64,000 nt of DNA from CAZSDU01 sp964605775 (lineage in GTDB: Bacteria > Bacteroidota > Bacteroidia > Bacteroidales > FEN-979), in the NCBI GenBank assembly GCA_964605775.1, contig CAZSDU010000005.1, forward strand, positions 1-64,000, in the 5' to 3' direction. This document shows positions 27,055 through 35,360 of the stretch, piece by piece (position 1 is the stretch's first letter; each line of letters starts with the position of its first letter). A program made the position numbers and the translations under genes. Below the pieces are notes generated by a model. The model did not search any database, had not been told where the DNA came from, and saw only the letters and a program-made list of their open reading frames with translations.

Positions 27055-27675
27055 TTATTTACTTAATTCGAGGCGATTTTTTATCCCCCGGATAATTTTC
27101 AATGGAGTATCCGTAATGACCATATTATAAATCCAGTTCGGAACGCTGCCCGCGGGATCTACATACCCTTCAAGGGTAATATGGATAATCCCGTTTTTCA
27201 TGTCCTGAACGATCCATTTTTGCCAATAGTTCTTGATCCGAACATAGTTGGGATTTTCAGGAATAACATCTGGAAGGGGCACAGAGTAAACAGTCCGGAT
27301 ACCGGTAACCGGATCCGTAGTGATGGTGGCGTCAACACATAAATCCCTGTCGGTGACAGGCCAGGGTGCGCCATAAACCAGATAGTACTGAATATGCTTG
27401 TCCTTTTCATACAATAGCACCCTGATTTCACGAAGGTTTTTATCCCACCAATCTACATTCTTCACATTTCCAAGCAGATCACAAACTTTCTCCATATCGG
27501 TACGGATGTCAACCACTCCTTTAAAAGACTTCAAGGAGCTATTTTTTTCCATGCGGGTATAAATTTTTACACCTTCTTTTTCTTTAATGAATTCCCAGGC
27601 CTGGGAAAAACCTTCCAGGGCAAAGACCAGCCAGGCAAAGCAAATTAAATATCGGGTGATAGGGTGTAATTTCAT
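27055..27675 (-). CDS. Exported START-domain-like protein
   Basis: This 206-residue protein has a signal peptide (ICFAWLVFALEGFSQ) followed by a single START/SRPBCC fold: GVKIYTRMEKNSSLKSFKGV, NVDWWDKNLREIRVL, YYLVYGAPWPVTDRDLCVDATI and a C-terminal amphipathic helix. START proteins hold lipids or other hydrophobic ligands in a helix-grip pocket. It would be periplasmic or surface-exposed. It lies 46 nt upstream of the TPR kinase on the same strand and may be cotranscribed. The ligand and role are not known. Confidence 0.8.
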   Translation of the reverse strand: MKLHPITRYLICFAWLVFALEGFSQAWEFIKEKEGVKIYTRMEKNSSLKSFKGVVDIRTDMEKVCDLLGNVKNVDWWDKNLREIRVLLYEKDKHIQYYLVYGAPWPVTDRDLCVDATITTDPVTGIRTVYSVPLPDVIPENPNYVRIKNYWQKWIVQDMKNGIIHITLEGYVDPAGSVPNWIYNMVITDTPLKIIRGIKNRLELSK

Positions 27676-27745
27676 CAGTTATAATTTTTTTACAAAGTAA
27701 CAAGATTCCGGCCTGAAATTCAAATAAAGAAAACTGAAGGGAAAT

Positions 27746-29752
27746 CTATTTATAACAATATCTTTTCATGACTTTATATGCATCCAGAATGCCCAATTCC
27801 CCTGCATGGCTCAGATCTTCACATCCTTTTTGCTGGTCTTTCAGTAAAATGTGCAATAATCCCCTGTTGTAAAAGGCCTCAGAGAAATCGCCACGATGAT
27901 GAATTGCCATGGTAAAATCTATGATGGCTTCCTGATAATTTCCCTGTTTTGCATTCAGAAGTCCCCGGTTGTAGTACGCAAATGAAAATCCAGTATCAAG
28001 CTGAATGGCCATCGAATATCCCCAGATAATATCTTTGTAGCGTGCACGGAAAGAGGTATCCGTTGCGAATTTATTCAATCCTGATGAATGTTGCGTTATT
28101 GTAATCTGGCCGGAATCATCTTCCGCAGAAATTAATTTTTCAATTAATTTATATTTTGTATTCGAAAGACAGAAATAAGCGGGAATATAATTGGAATCAA
28201 GGCTAACAGCATCCGCAAAATGCTTTATGGCCAATTCGAAATTTTTCAACGCATGATAATACATCCCCAAGTTAAAATTCAGCCGGGGATCATTTTGAAG
28301 GGTATCCTGTTGTTTGATCAGATGAATCCATTCCTGAGTGATTACAGTATCCTCTATTACCTTTCTCTTATTGCTCAGGGTCAGGATGTTGGTATAATAA
28401 TTCCCCCTTTGATAAACATCATACAAACGGATATCTTCCAGTGAAGCTTTGCCCAGAAAAATCTCAAACATGGGCAATAATTCAATTTCAATGTATTGAT
28501 TCTGAAATTTTGTATTCCGGGTGTTCCGTTCTTCAAAATCTCCGCTAAGTTTTACCAATTGCTGCAAATAGTTTTCTTTTCTGTATTTCAAACTATCCGG
28601 GGTCAACCTGTTCTTCTCCCCAAGTGTAACCGCATGCTGGTAGTCCTGAGCTGCACCCCGGGAATCTTTCAGTTTGGATTTTACCACGAAGCGTTCATAA
28701 TACGCATCGGCATAATCCGGAAAAAGCTCAATGGTTTTATTCAGATCTTCAAGTGCTCCTTTGAAATCTGAAAGATCGGCTTTTAAACGACTCCGGTAAT
28801 AATAACTGATAATATTCTGAGGGTCCAGCTTGCTGACATTTTCAAAATCCCTGATGGCTCCTTTTTTATCATTCATCCCGATAAGGATGATTGCACGGTT
28901 AAAATAAGCATAGGAATTATAGGGAGAAAGCAAAACAACTTTATCCAGATCCTCCAATGCACCTTTCAGGTCTGCTTTTTTCGAACGCACGAAAGACCTG
29001 TTAAAAAGCGCATAGGAATTATTTGAATCAACCCTTATCGCCAGGCTAAGATCCCTCAGGGCTGAGTCAAACTGGTTCTTTTCCAGCCAAACCAGTCCCC
29101 TTTGAGTATAACTGAATGGATTAAGGGGATTAATTTCTATGGCCCTGCTCAGGTTTGCAATGGCATTATCGTATCGCTCAAGACCAATTTCGGCACTCCC
29201 TTTGATGATGTAAATCCCTTCCAGGGAATCGTTCAACTGAATAGCCTTATTACAATCCCATAAACAGGCATAGTACTTTTTAAGGAAAAGGAAGGTTCGG
29301 GCACGATTGGTATAAATTTCAATATTGCTGCTATCCATTTGCTGGGCAAAGGAATAATCTTCAAAAGCTCCTTTGAAATTCTGTTGCTGGCTGCGAACGA
29401 CCGCCCGATTCACAAAAACATCCGATAAAAATGGAGATAACTCAATCGAGATCGTATAATCACGTTCAGCCCCGTAATAGTCATCTAAACAATATTTCGC
29501 ATATCCTCTCAGGTAAAACAATTCCGGGACTGAAGGCTCCAATTGAATGGCAATATTCAGATTCTCAAGCGCTTCAATATATTCTCCCTGACGCAGATGG
29601 TTCAAGCCTTTTTGCTTAAAACCCAGGTCCTGCTGAGCCAATAATGTCAGGGGAAAAGAGAATAACCCTGAAAAAAGAAGAATCAGATAAAACCTGGTGG
29701 TGAATTTGATCAATCTTTTTATATATTTGAATGACTTCTCAATTACTTCCAT
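27746..29752 (-). CDS. Tetratricopeptide-repeat protein, membrane-anchored or exported
   Basis: This 668-residue protein has a hydrophobic N-terminal signal/anchor (RFYLILLFSGLFSFPLTLLAQ) and at least a dozen TPR units, many with the consensus YFNRA-x4-G..ekAI.D...aI.LdP. Examples are SYYYRSRLKADLSDFKGALED and AYYNRGLLNAKQGNYQEAIID. The C-terminal GCEDLSHAGELG motif is common in Bacteroidota TPR proteins. The ATG at 29752 is preferred because the longer frame runs into the divergent neighbour's coding region. It probably scaffolds envelope complexes; no enzymatic domain is visible. Confidence 0.85.
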   Translation of the reverse strand: MEVIEKSFKYIKRLIKFTTRFYLILLFSGLFSFPLTLLAQQDLGFKQKGLNHLRQGEYIEALENLNIAIQLEPSVPELFYLRGYAKYCLDDYYGAERDYTISIELSPFLSDVFVNRAVVRSQQQNFKGAFEDYSFAQQMDSSNIEIYTNRARTFLFLKKYYACLWDCNKAIQLNDSLEGIYIIKGSAEIGLERYDNAIANLSRAIEINPLNPFSYTQRGLVWLEKNQFDSALRDLSLAIRVDSNNSYALFNRSFVRSKKADLKGALEDLDKVVLLSPYNSYAYFNRAIILIGMNDKKGAIRDFENVSKLDPQNIISYYYRSRLKADLSDFKGALEDLNKTIELFPDYADAYYERFVVKSKLKDSRGAAQDYQHAVTLGEKNRLTPDSLKYRKENYLQQLVKLSGDFEERNTRNTKFQNQYIEIELLPMFEIFLGKASLEDIRLYDVYQRGNYYTNILTLSNKRKVIEDTVITQEWIHLIKQQDTLQNDPRLNFNLGMYYHALKNFELAIKHFADAVSLDSNYIPAYFCLSNTKYKLIEKLISAEDDSGQITITQHSSGLNKFATDTSFRARYKDIIWGYSMAIQLDTGFSFAYYNRGLLNAKQGNYQEAIIDFTMAIHHRGDFSEAFYNRGLLHILLKDQQKGCEDLSHAGELGILDAYKVMKRYCYK

Positions 29753-29789
29753 ATTAACGTAAAATACAGTATCAAATTTCACCAACACA

Positions 29790-31007
29790 ATGAATTCAGA
29801 GAATAAGAAGCTCAATCCACTGATCTGGTTTATCCTATTCACTGCCATTATTTGCCTGCTAAACCTGCTTTTCAATTTACTTAATGGAAAATTCGGCATG
29901 TCAGATTTCAGGGTCTATTATATGGCTGCCGGGTCGCTCGCCAAAGGAGAACCGATATACGGACAGGCTTTCGGAGAATTATCCGGCATTTATAAATATA
30001 GTCCTGTTATCTTGTTCTTTTTTCTGCCATACACCCTCCTTGGATTTCAGCTTGCCACCCTGATCCATTTTATTATCCTTGGTTTTGCATTTGCCTATAC
30101 CTTTTTGGTAATCAGAAATTTACTGATCAGATTTTTCTTTAATTCCGGAATAAAAAATGAAGTGGTCTTGTTGATCCTGGCCATGGTATGCATCATGCTT
30201 CATCTGGTCAAAGAATTATATCTCGGCAATGTCAATATATTACTATTGTTACTCTGCCTGCTATCTTTGAATAAGTATTTAAAAAATAGACCATTTCAAG
30301 GGAGTATTCTTCTCGGAATGGTATTGCTGACTAAACCTTTTTTTATTTTTCTGCTGATTCCCTTGCTCGTCAGGAAAAATTTCAAAGCCATTAAATGGCT
30401 TCTCCTGACAGTTCTTTTTGGCATGGTTTTTCCTGCTATTATCCTCGGTCCACGCCAGGGATTTCTGCTTCATTTAGACTGGGCACAAGCGATGTTCATG
30501 CATTATGACGGGTATCCAGGGGTAAATTCCCTTGATTATATGTTAGGGTATTACTTCTTCCCGGAACTGCCTTCCTGGTCAGGCTTTGTTATAATCTTTA
30601 TGGCAATAATCCTGCTCGCCGTTTACTCGTTTTGGAATATCCGGAGGGAAAATAAGCTGAAGCCCAATAAGGAGATGAACGACAAATCCTTTATTTTTGA
30701 ATGGTTTATAATTTTGGCGTTGATTCCTGATCTGGTCAGGACAGACTCTGAGCATTTTCTTTGTACTGCTCCGCTGATCACATTCATACTCTATCACATT
30801 TCCGCGCATAAAAAATATCTGCTGATTCCGGTCATGGTCATGCTGATCTTTTTTTATGGGGGTAATTCCAATGATCTGCTGGGGCATGATCTTTCTCACC
30901 AGCTTTTTATCATGGGATTACAGGGTTTAAGTAATCTGTTATTGATTGTTTTCGCCTTACTGCTGTATCATAAAGACCGGAAAAGCCCAACAGGGCTTTC
31001 GCCGTGA
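29790..31007 (+). CDS. GT87-type (DUF2029) polytopic membrane glycosyltransferase
   Basis: This 405-residue protein has roughly ten membrane helices and the family motif SDFRVYYMAAGSLAKGEPIYG near the first periplasmic loop, where the Asp is the conserved GT-C acidic residue. Next come KYSPVILFFFLPYTLLGF and YLGNVNILLLLLCL. Such proteins transfer a mannose or other sugar from a polyprenyl donor in the periplasm. It is transcribed divergently from the TPR gene with 37 nt between start codons, and convergently with the radical SAM gene. The acceptor is unknown. Confidence 0.8.
   Translation: MNSENKKLNPLIWFILFTAIICLLNLLFNLLNGKFGMSDFRVYYMAAGSLAKGEPIYGQAFGELSGIYKYSPVILFFFLPYTLLGFQLATLIHFIILGFAFAYTFLVIRNLLIRFFFNSGIKNEVVLLILAMVCIMLHLVKELYLGNVNILLLLLCLLSLNKYLKNRPFQGSILLGMVLLTKPFFIFLLIPLLVRKNFKAIKWLLLTVLFGMVFPAIILGPRQGFLLHLDWAQAMFMHYDGYPGVNSLDYMLGYYFFPELPSWSGFVIIFMAIILLAVYSFWNIRRENKLKPNKEMNDKSFIFEWFIILALIPDLVRTDSEHFLCTAPLITFILYHISAHKKYLLIPVMVMLIFFYGGNSNDLLGHDLSHQLFIMGLQGLSNLLLIVFALLLYHKDRKSPTGLSP
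30982..30999. terminator. Candidate bidirectional terminator hairpin
   Basis: AAAGCCC (30982-30988) and GGGCTTT (30993-30999) form a 7-bp stem with a 4-nt loop between the convergent GT87 and radical SAM genes. It lies inside the end of the GT87 coding region. The flanking A and T are short, so termination could be weak; it reads slightly better (GGGCTTTTCC) for the minus-strand transcript. Confidence 0.4.
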
Positions 31008-31027
31008 ATCAAAAATTGTTAAGGGTG

Positions 31028-32665
31028 TTAAATTGAAATATCGAGCAAAAGATCCTCCCGAATTGCCTCAATCGGGAATTTCATTTGCCTCGTCATTTCT
31101 ATTAAGACTGTATTAATCTGTTCCCATGGAGAATTTTCAATCAGCTGGATCGTGAGTTGCTGCCTTAGCTGAAATAAAGTTTTTCTTTCAGAAAAAGTAA
31201 ATTTCGCCCTGTTAAAAAAGTTACTTTCTTCAAAATAATGATACGGGACATTGCTTACCTCCCTGAACAATTCATAGCAGGCTTTGGATGCCTCCTCTGA
31301 ATTCATGGTGTAATGGGACCAGTTCCCCATGGATCCTTCTATTTTCCACTTCTTCCTGGTCTGGGGCCAGGACAGTTCACATAAAGGCTGGATGAGCAAC
31401 GGGTACATCTGATAACTGGCCAATAAATTTTTCAGGGAAAGTTGATTAAGAAAACCGGCCGTATTTTTTAGCGTATGCGCATTTTCCCCGGGGAAACCAA
31501 TGACAAAGGTCATGAGGGTACCGATGCCCCGGGCATCCAGTTGTTCCACTCCTTTTTTAATGTTTTCAATTTTCTGATGTTTTTTCATCCGTTCCAGTTG
31601 CCCCTGGTCTCCGGATTCGATACCGATAATGCCCATCATCAATCCGGAACGTTCCATCAGATCCAGATCGTCATCGGTGAATGCTTCCGCCCGCATGAAC
31701 CCAATCCACTTTTTCAGCCCGGAATCAATCATGGCATGACACACCTCCTGCAATCGTTGTTTATTAATAAACACATTATCATCAGACACATGGATAATCG
31801 CAGCTTTTTGTCCAAGGCTTCTCTTCATCAGGCTTAACTCCTGTGAAAGACTTTTCGGTGAACGGAAGTATATACGGGGAAAGAGATGACAAAAATCACA
31901 AAAACGGCAACGATAAGGACAGCCAATAGAAGTTCGAAAGGGGATTTTATCGGGAATTTCACTGATCAAGTCCCATCGTGTATAATCTTCATCATAATTC
32001 ACCTGCTCATCCTTTCTTTGGGTAAAGAAAAACCCATTATTCCCCGGTAAACAAAGGTTGGGAATGTCGTCAAATGTCGTATTTCTTCCTTTTTCCAAGC
32101 TTGACAACACCTGCAGTAAAGGAAATTTCCCGTGAGGGGAAACGATCATTATGTCTGCATTCATAACCGCATGATCAGGATGGAAAAGCATCCAGGGAAG
32201 CAGTGGATAATGCAGTGGTTCATGAAGATGATTGCGGTACAGCAGAAAATTTTTCCAGATCAAAACTCCGCCCGCAATGATAAGGGTATCCGGCATGGTC
32301 TGACGGATAGAAGAAAATAATGTCAACAGCGAATCTGTTGCAATGATCATGGAAGTCGATACACAGACAGCGAGGGGATCCTTACCGGCTATTTTCTGTA
32401 ATGTTCCCGGATCATATTTATTCGTCAACAACGTATTATACCCATGCTGATGCAATAAGCTCTCAAGGTAATATCCAGCCGCCGGAATGTTTTTATCGTG
32501 ATCGATACCACGGGAAACACGCTCAGTTATAAATTCCTTCCCCGCCCATTCATTGAATGCAGCCAGCGACAACTCCCTTTGATTCTGTTTCAACTTCAGG
32601 TTAAAGTTGACATGAAACTGTTGCTCATCAATCATCGGGGCAATGATACCGATGGTTCCCTTCAT
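31028..32665 (-). CDS. Radical SAM enzyme with N-terminal cobalamin-binding-like domain
   Basis: This 545-residue protein has a radical SAM cluster motif C249-x3-C253-x2-C256 (GCPYRCRFC), plus an extra Cys259, followed by the TIM-barrel markers HVSDDNVFINK and GIIGIESGDQ. Residues 1-140 resemble the B12-binding domain of class B radical SAM enzymes (PAAGYYLESLLHQHGY; IIAGGVL), but the DxHxxG cobalamin-ligating motif is not present. The family includes methyltransferases, cyclases and rearrangement enzymes; the reaction here is unknown. I chose the ATG at 32665 because an AGGAA ribosome-binding site sits 8 nt upstream; longer frames extend into the tRNA gene and cannot be used. It lies just downstream of the tRNA terminator. 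Confidence 0.82.
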   Translation of the reverse strand: MKGTIGIIAPMIDEQQFHVNFNLKLKQNQRELSLAAFNEWAGKEFITERVSRGIDHDKNIPAAGYYLESLLHQHGYNTLLTNKYDPGTLQKIAGKDPLAVCVSTSMIIATDSLLTLFSSIRQTMPDTLIIAGGVLIWKNFLLYRNHLHEPLHYPLLPWMLFHPDHAVMNADIMIVSPHGKFPLLQVLSSLEKGRNTTFDDIPNLCLPGNNGFFFTQRKDEQVNYDEDYTRWDLISEIPDKIPFRTSIGCPYRCRFCDFCHLFPRIYFRSPKSLSQELSLMKRSLGQKAAIIHVSDDNVFINKQRLQEVCHAMIDSGLKKWIGFMRAEAFTDDDLDLMERSGLMMGIIGIESGDQGQLERMKKHQKIENIKKGVEQLDARGIGTLMTFVIGFPGENAHTLKNTAGFLNQLSLKNLLASYQMYPLLIQPLCELSWPQTRKKWKIEGSMGNWSHYTMNSEEASKACYELFREVSNVPYHYFEESNFFNRAKFTFSERKTLFQLRQQLTIQLIENSPWEQINTVLIEMTRQMKFPIEAIREDLLLDISI

Positions 32666-32681
32666 CAGCATATTTCCTATT

Positions 32682-32716
32682 AAAAAGCCACCTGCAGCAT
32701 ATCCATGCAAGTGGCT
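32682..32716 (-). terminator. Rho-independent terminator after the tRNA gene
   Basis: On the minus strand, AGCCAC...TGCA pairs with TGCA...GTGGCT around a 9-nt loop, with one mismatch, and is followed by TTTTTA. It lies 10 nt beyond the tRNA 3' end and 17 nt before the radical SAM start codon. It would end the tRNA transcript, or reduce readthrough into the enzyme gene. Confidence 0.75.
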
Positions 32717-32725
32717 GGTGTAATG

Positions 32726-32799
32726 TGGGCCCACCAGGACTTGAACCTGGGACCAATAGATTATGAGTCTACTGCTCTAACCAACTGAGCTATGGGCCC
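32726..32799 (-). tRNA. tRNA with CAU anticodon (tRNA-Ile2 more likely than elongator Met)
   Basis: The minus strand folds as a 74-nt cloverleaf without encoded CCA. Acceptor GGGCCCA pairs with TGGGCCC, the D-arm is GCTC/GAGC, the anticodon arm GTAGA-CTCATAA-TCTAT has CAT as the anticodon, and the T-arm is CCAGG-TTCAAGT-CCTGG. The C4-G69, C5-G68 and C6-G67 pairs and the TTGGTC variable region match tRNA-Ile2, whose wobble C is modified to lysidine by TilS to read AUA. Elongator Met tRNAs usually differ in the acceptor stem. Identity from sequence alone is provisional. Confidence 0.93.
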
Positions 32800-32823
32800 T
32801 CTCGAATTTTGGATTAAGGACGG

Positions 32824-32855
32824 CAAAAGTAGAAAATTATTACGATTTTTGCAAA
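32824..32855 (-). promoter_or_regulatory. Promoter of the tRNA gene
   Basis: On the minus strand TTTG (32855-32852), a 20-nt spacer and TACTTTTG (32831-32824) form a good Bacteroidota promoter. The tRNA 5' end lies 24 nt downstream of the -7 element. Confidence 0.7.
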
Positions 32856-32883
32856 CCGGCTGATTACCTAATCCTTTTTCAAT

Positions 32884-33573
32884 ATGCTTGTTCCCAAATC
32901 CCAGCTATTTATTTCACCTGATGGTATCGGATCTATTCCATCCATTAAAAACCTGATCTTTGATTTTGGCGGAGTGATCTGCAACCTGGATATTCATCAA
33001 ACCGAAAAGAAATTCAGAACATTGGGCATCCTCCATCTGAAAAATGAAGAATCCCATCGGGAAAGAGATTCGCTTTTCGAAAAAATTGAGGATGGCAGCC
33101 TTTCTTCAAAGGATTTCCGAACAGCTTTAAGAAAGTATTTTAATCATTTTGTCTCAGATGCTGAGCTGGATGAAGCATGGAATGCCTTGTTGCTCGATAT
33201 TCCTGAACCGAGAATTCGATTCCTGGAAAAATTAAAAAAACATTACAGGATATTTCTCTTAAGTAATTCAAATGAAATTCATTACCTGAAATTTCTGGCT
33301 GATTTTACCCGGCAATACGGATACCGGGATTTTAATGTTCTTTTTGAGAAGGCCTATTTTTCTTTTCAGATTGGCATGAAGAAGCCCAATATAGCAATCT
33401 TTGAATACGTATTAAAGGATTCCGGGTTGAATACAGCGGAAACATTGTTTATCGATGATACGCTAAAACACGTCCAGGCTGCCCAAAAAACAGGCATACA
33501 TGCTTACCACTTAAAACTTGATCAGGGGGAACAAATCATGGATCTTTTTAAAAATGAGAGAAAAAAGACTTGA
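32884..33573 (+). CDS. HAD-superfamily phosphatase
   Basis: This 229-residue haloacid-dehalogenase-like hydrolase has nucleophile motif IFDFGGVI (Asp near residue 27), motif II LLSNSNE, the motif III Lys in KKPNIAIFEYVL and motif IV FIDDTLKH. The alpha-helical cap between motifs I and II marks it as subfamily IA, similar to YihX-type sugar phosphatases. It probably dephosphorylates a small phosphorylated metabolite. It is upstream of queA on the same strand, 54 nt apart, with a separate queA promoter in between. The substrate is not predictable. Confidence 0.88.
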   Translation: MLVPKSQLFISPDGIGSIPSIKNLIFDFGGVICNLDIHQTEKKFRTLGILHLKNEESHRERDSLFEKIEDGSLSSKDFRTALRKYFNHFVSDAELDEAWNALLLDIPEPRIRFLEKLKKHYRIFLLSNSNEIHYLKFLADFTRQYGYRDFNVLFEKAYFSFQIGMKKPNIAIFEYVLKDSGLNTAETLFIDDTLKHVQAAQKTGIHAYHLKLDQGEQIMDLFKNERKKT

Positions 33574-33600
33574 CTTAAGATTAAAAAATCATTAACTTTG
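33570..33600 (+). promoter_or_regulatory. Promoter of queA
   Basis: A TTG at 33570-33572 and TAACTTTG at 33593-33600 are separated by 20 nt, a good match for the TTTG/TAnnTTTG promoter. The ATG is 27 nt downstream. Confidence 0.65.
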
Positions 33601-33627
33601 CCGCCCTTTTAAAACGGCTTAGCACCC

Positions 33628-34677
33628 ATGAAACTCTCTCAGTTCCGCTTTCATTTACCTCCAGAATTAATTGCCAGCCATCCAGCCAAATTAAGGGACG
33701 AAGTTCCCATGCTGATTCTTGACCGAAAAACCCAGACCATTGAACATGGTCATTTTAAAGATATCCTGAACTACTTTGGGGAAGGAGATGTTTTCATCAT
33801 CAACAACACCAAGGTTTTTCCTGCACGTCTTTACGGAGAAAAAGAGAAAACAGGCGCCAAGATCGAGGTTTTTCTGCTTCGTGAACTCAATCGGGAATCC
33901 CGTTTATGGGATGTTCTTGTTGATCCAGCCAGGAAAATCCGGATTGGAAACAAACTCTACTTTGGTGATGACGAGTCTTTAGTTGCTGAGGTCATTGATA
34001 ATACAACTTCCAGGGGAAGGACCATACGATTTCTTTTTGACGGACCTTATGAGGAATTTAAAAAAACGATACAGCGACTGGGAGAAACCCCTTTGCCTAA
34101 GCTGCATAATCGGCCGGTAACTCCGGAAGATGATGATCGATACCAGACCATCTTTGCCAAACATGAGGGGGCAGTTGCCGCTCCTTCAGCCGGATTGCAT
34201 TTTAGCCGGGAAATCATGAAACGACTGGAATTACAGGGCGTTAGTTTTGCAGAAGTGACCCTGCATCTTGGATTGGGAAATTTCCGGACCATTGATGTCG
34301 AAGACCTTACCAAGCATAAAATGGATTCAGAAGAGGTAAATATTGAGGCTGAAACTGCTGCTATCGTTAACCGGGCAAAAACCAATCATAAAAAAATCGT
34401 TGCTGTAGGCACTACCTCCATGAAGGCCATTGAATCCTCAGTGGCGATTTCCGGCATGCTTAAGCCATACAAGGGATGGACCAACCGTTTCATTTTTCCC
34501 CCTTACGATTTCAGTATTGCCAATGCCATGGTTACCAACCTCCACCTTCCCCAATCGCCTATGATGATGCTGGTTTCTGCATTTGCCGGCTATGATCTGC
34601 TCATGAAAGCCTATGAAGTGGCCGTTGAAAAGAAGTATACCTTCTTTACTTATGGCAATCCCATGCTCATTCTCTAA
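33628..34677 (+). CDS. queA: S-adenosylmethionine:tRNA ribosyltransferase-isomerase
   Basis: This 349-residue enzyme transfers and isomerises the ribosyl moiety of SAM onto 7-aminomethyl-7-deazaguanine in tRNA to give epoxyqueuosine. The family start LPPELIASHPAKLRDEVPMLIL is present, along with PARLYGEK, AAPSAGLHFS and TLHLGLGNFRTIDVE. Length and motifs are typical. It is followed after 11 nt by ispD. Queuosine synthesis genes upstream of this step are not in the window. Confidence 0.96.
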   Translation: MKLSQFRFHLPPELIASHPAKLRDEVPMLILDRKTQTIEHGHFKDILNYFGEGDVFIINNTKVFPARLYGEKEKTGAKIEVFLLRELNRESRLWDVLVDPARKIRIGNKLYFGDDESLVAEVIDNTTSRGRTIRFLFDGPYEEFKKTIQRLGETPLPKLHNRPVTPEDDDRYQTIFAKHEGAVAAPSAGLHFSREIMKRLELQGVSFAEVTLHLGLGNFRTIDVEDLTKHKMDSEEVNIEAETAAIVNRAKTNHKKIVAVGTTSMKAIESSVAISGMLKPYKGWTNRFIFPPYDFSIANAMVTNLHLPQSPMMMLVSAFAGYDLLMKAYEVAVEKKYTFFTYGNPMLIL

Positions 34678-34688
34678 TTTTTCCTTCC

Positions 34689-35360
34689 TTGAAACAAACG
34701 GCCATCATCGTTGCCGGTGGAAGCGGGGAAAGAATGAATACCGCCATTCCTAAGCAATTCTTGTCGCTGAACGGAAAGCCCGTCTTAATGCATACCCTGT
34801 CTGCGTTTTCTGCTTATCATTCGGAAATGCCTTTGATTGTTGCCCTGCCGGAATCCTGGTTAAAGGCATGGGAAAAGCTTTGCAGGGATTTCAATTTCAA
34901 TGTCAATCATAAGGTGGTGAAAGGAGGGGAAACCCGCTTTCATTCGGTTCGTAATGCCCTGCGTTTAGTAGCCAACGATGAATGGGTGGCCATTCATGAT
35001 GGCGCAAGACCTTTGATTACTTCTGAGTTTATTGATTCTTGCTTTAAAGCAGCCATATTGTATGGGAATGCTGTCCCCGCAATTTCCTTAACAGAATCTA
35101 TACGGGTAGTTGAAAACAATGCCTCTCGCCCGCTGAACCGATCCATGGTCCGGATCATTCAGACACCACAAGTTTTTCCTTGCGCACTGATCAAAAAAGC
35201 TTACCAAAAAAAATATCAGCCTGATTTTACCGATGATGCCACGGTTTTAGAATCCCTGGGAGAGAGAATTCATCTGGTGGAAGGAATCCCCTTTAATATA
35301 AAAATCACCCTCCCTTCAGATCTTTTGATTGCAGAAGCATTTTTCAACTTTACCACCTGA
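34689..35360 (+). CDS. ispD: 2-C-methyl-D-erythritol 4-phosphate cytidylyltransferase
   Basis: This 223-residue enzyme joins CTP and methylerythritol phosphate in the MEP isoprenoid pathway. The nucleotide-binding motif IIVAGGSGERMNTAIPKQF and the catalytic VAIHDGARPLI are visible, with TDDATVLESLGERIHLVEG near the end. The start is TTG (ttgaaacaaacg); no ATG occurs before the glycine-rich motif, so TTG is needed for a full-length protein. It lies 11 nt after queA and is probably cotranscribed. It ends directly at the convergent GT2 gene. Confidence 0.95.
   Translation: MKQTAIIVAGGSGERMNTAIPKQFLSLNGKPVLMHTLSAFSAYHSEMPLIVALPESWLKAWEKLCRDFNFNVNHKVVKGGETRFHSVRNALRLVANDEWVAIHDGARPLITSEFIDSCFKAAILYGNAVPAISLTESIRVVENNASRPLNRSMVRIIQTPQVFPCALIKKAYQKKYQPDFTDDATVLESLGERIHLVEGIPFNIKITLPSDLLIAEAFFNFTT

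Noticed and set aside
31028..32734. Longer start of the radical SAM gene
   Set aside because: The extended frame overlaps the terminator and tRNA; the ATG at 32665 has a ribosome-binding site.
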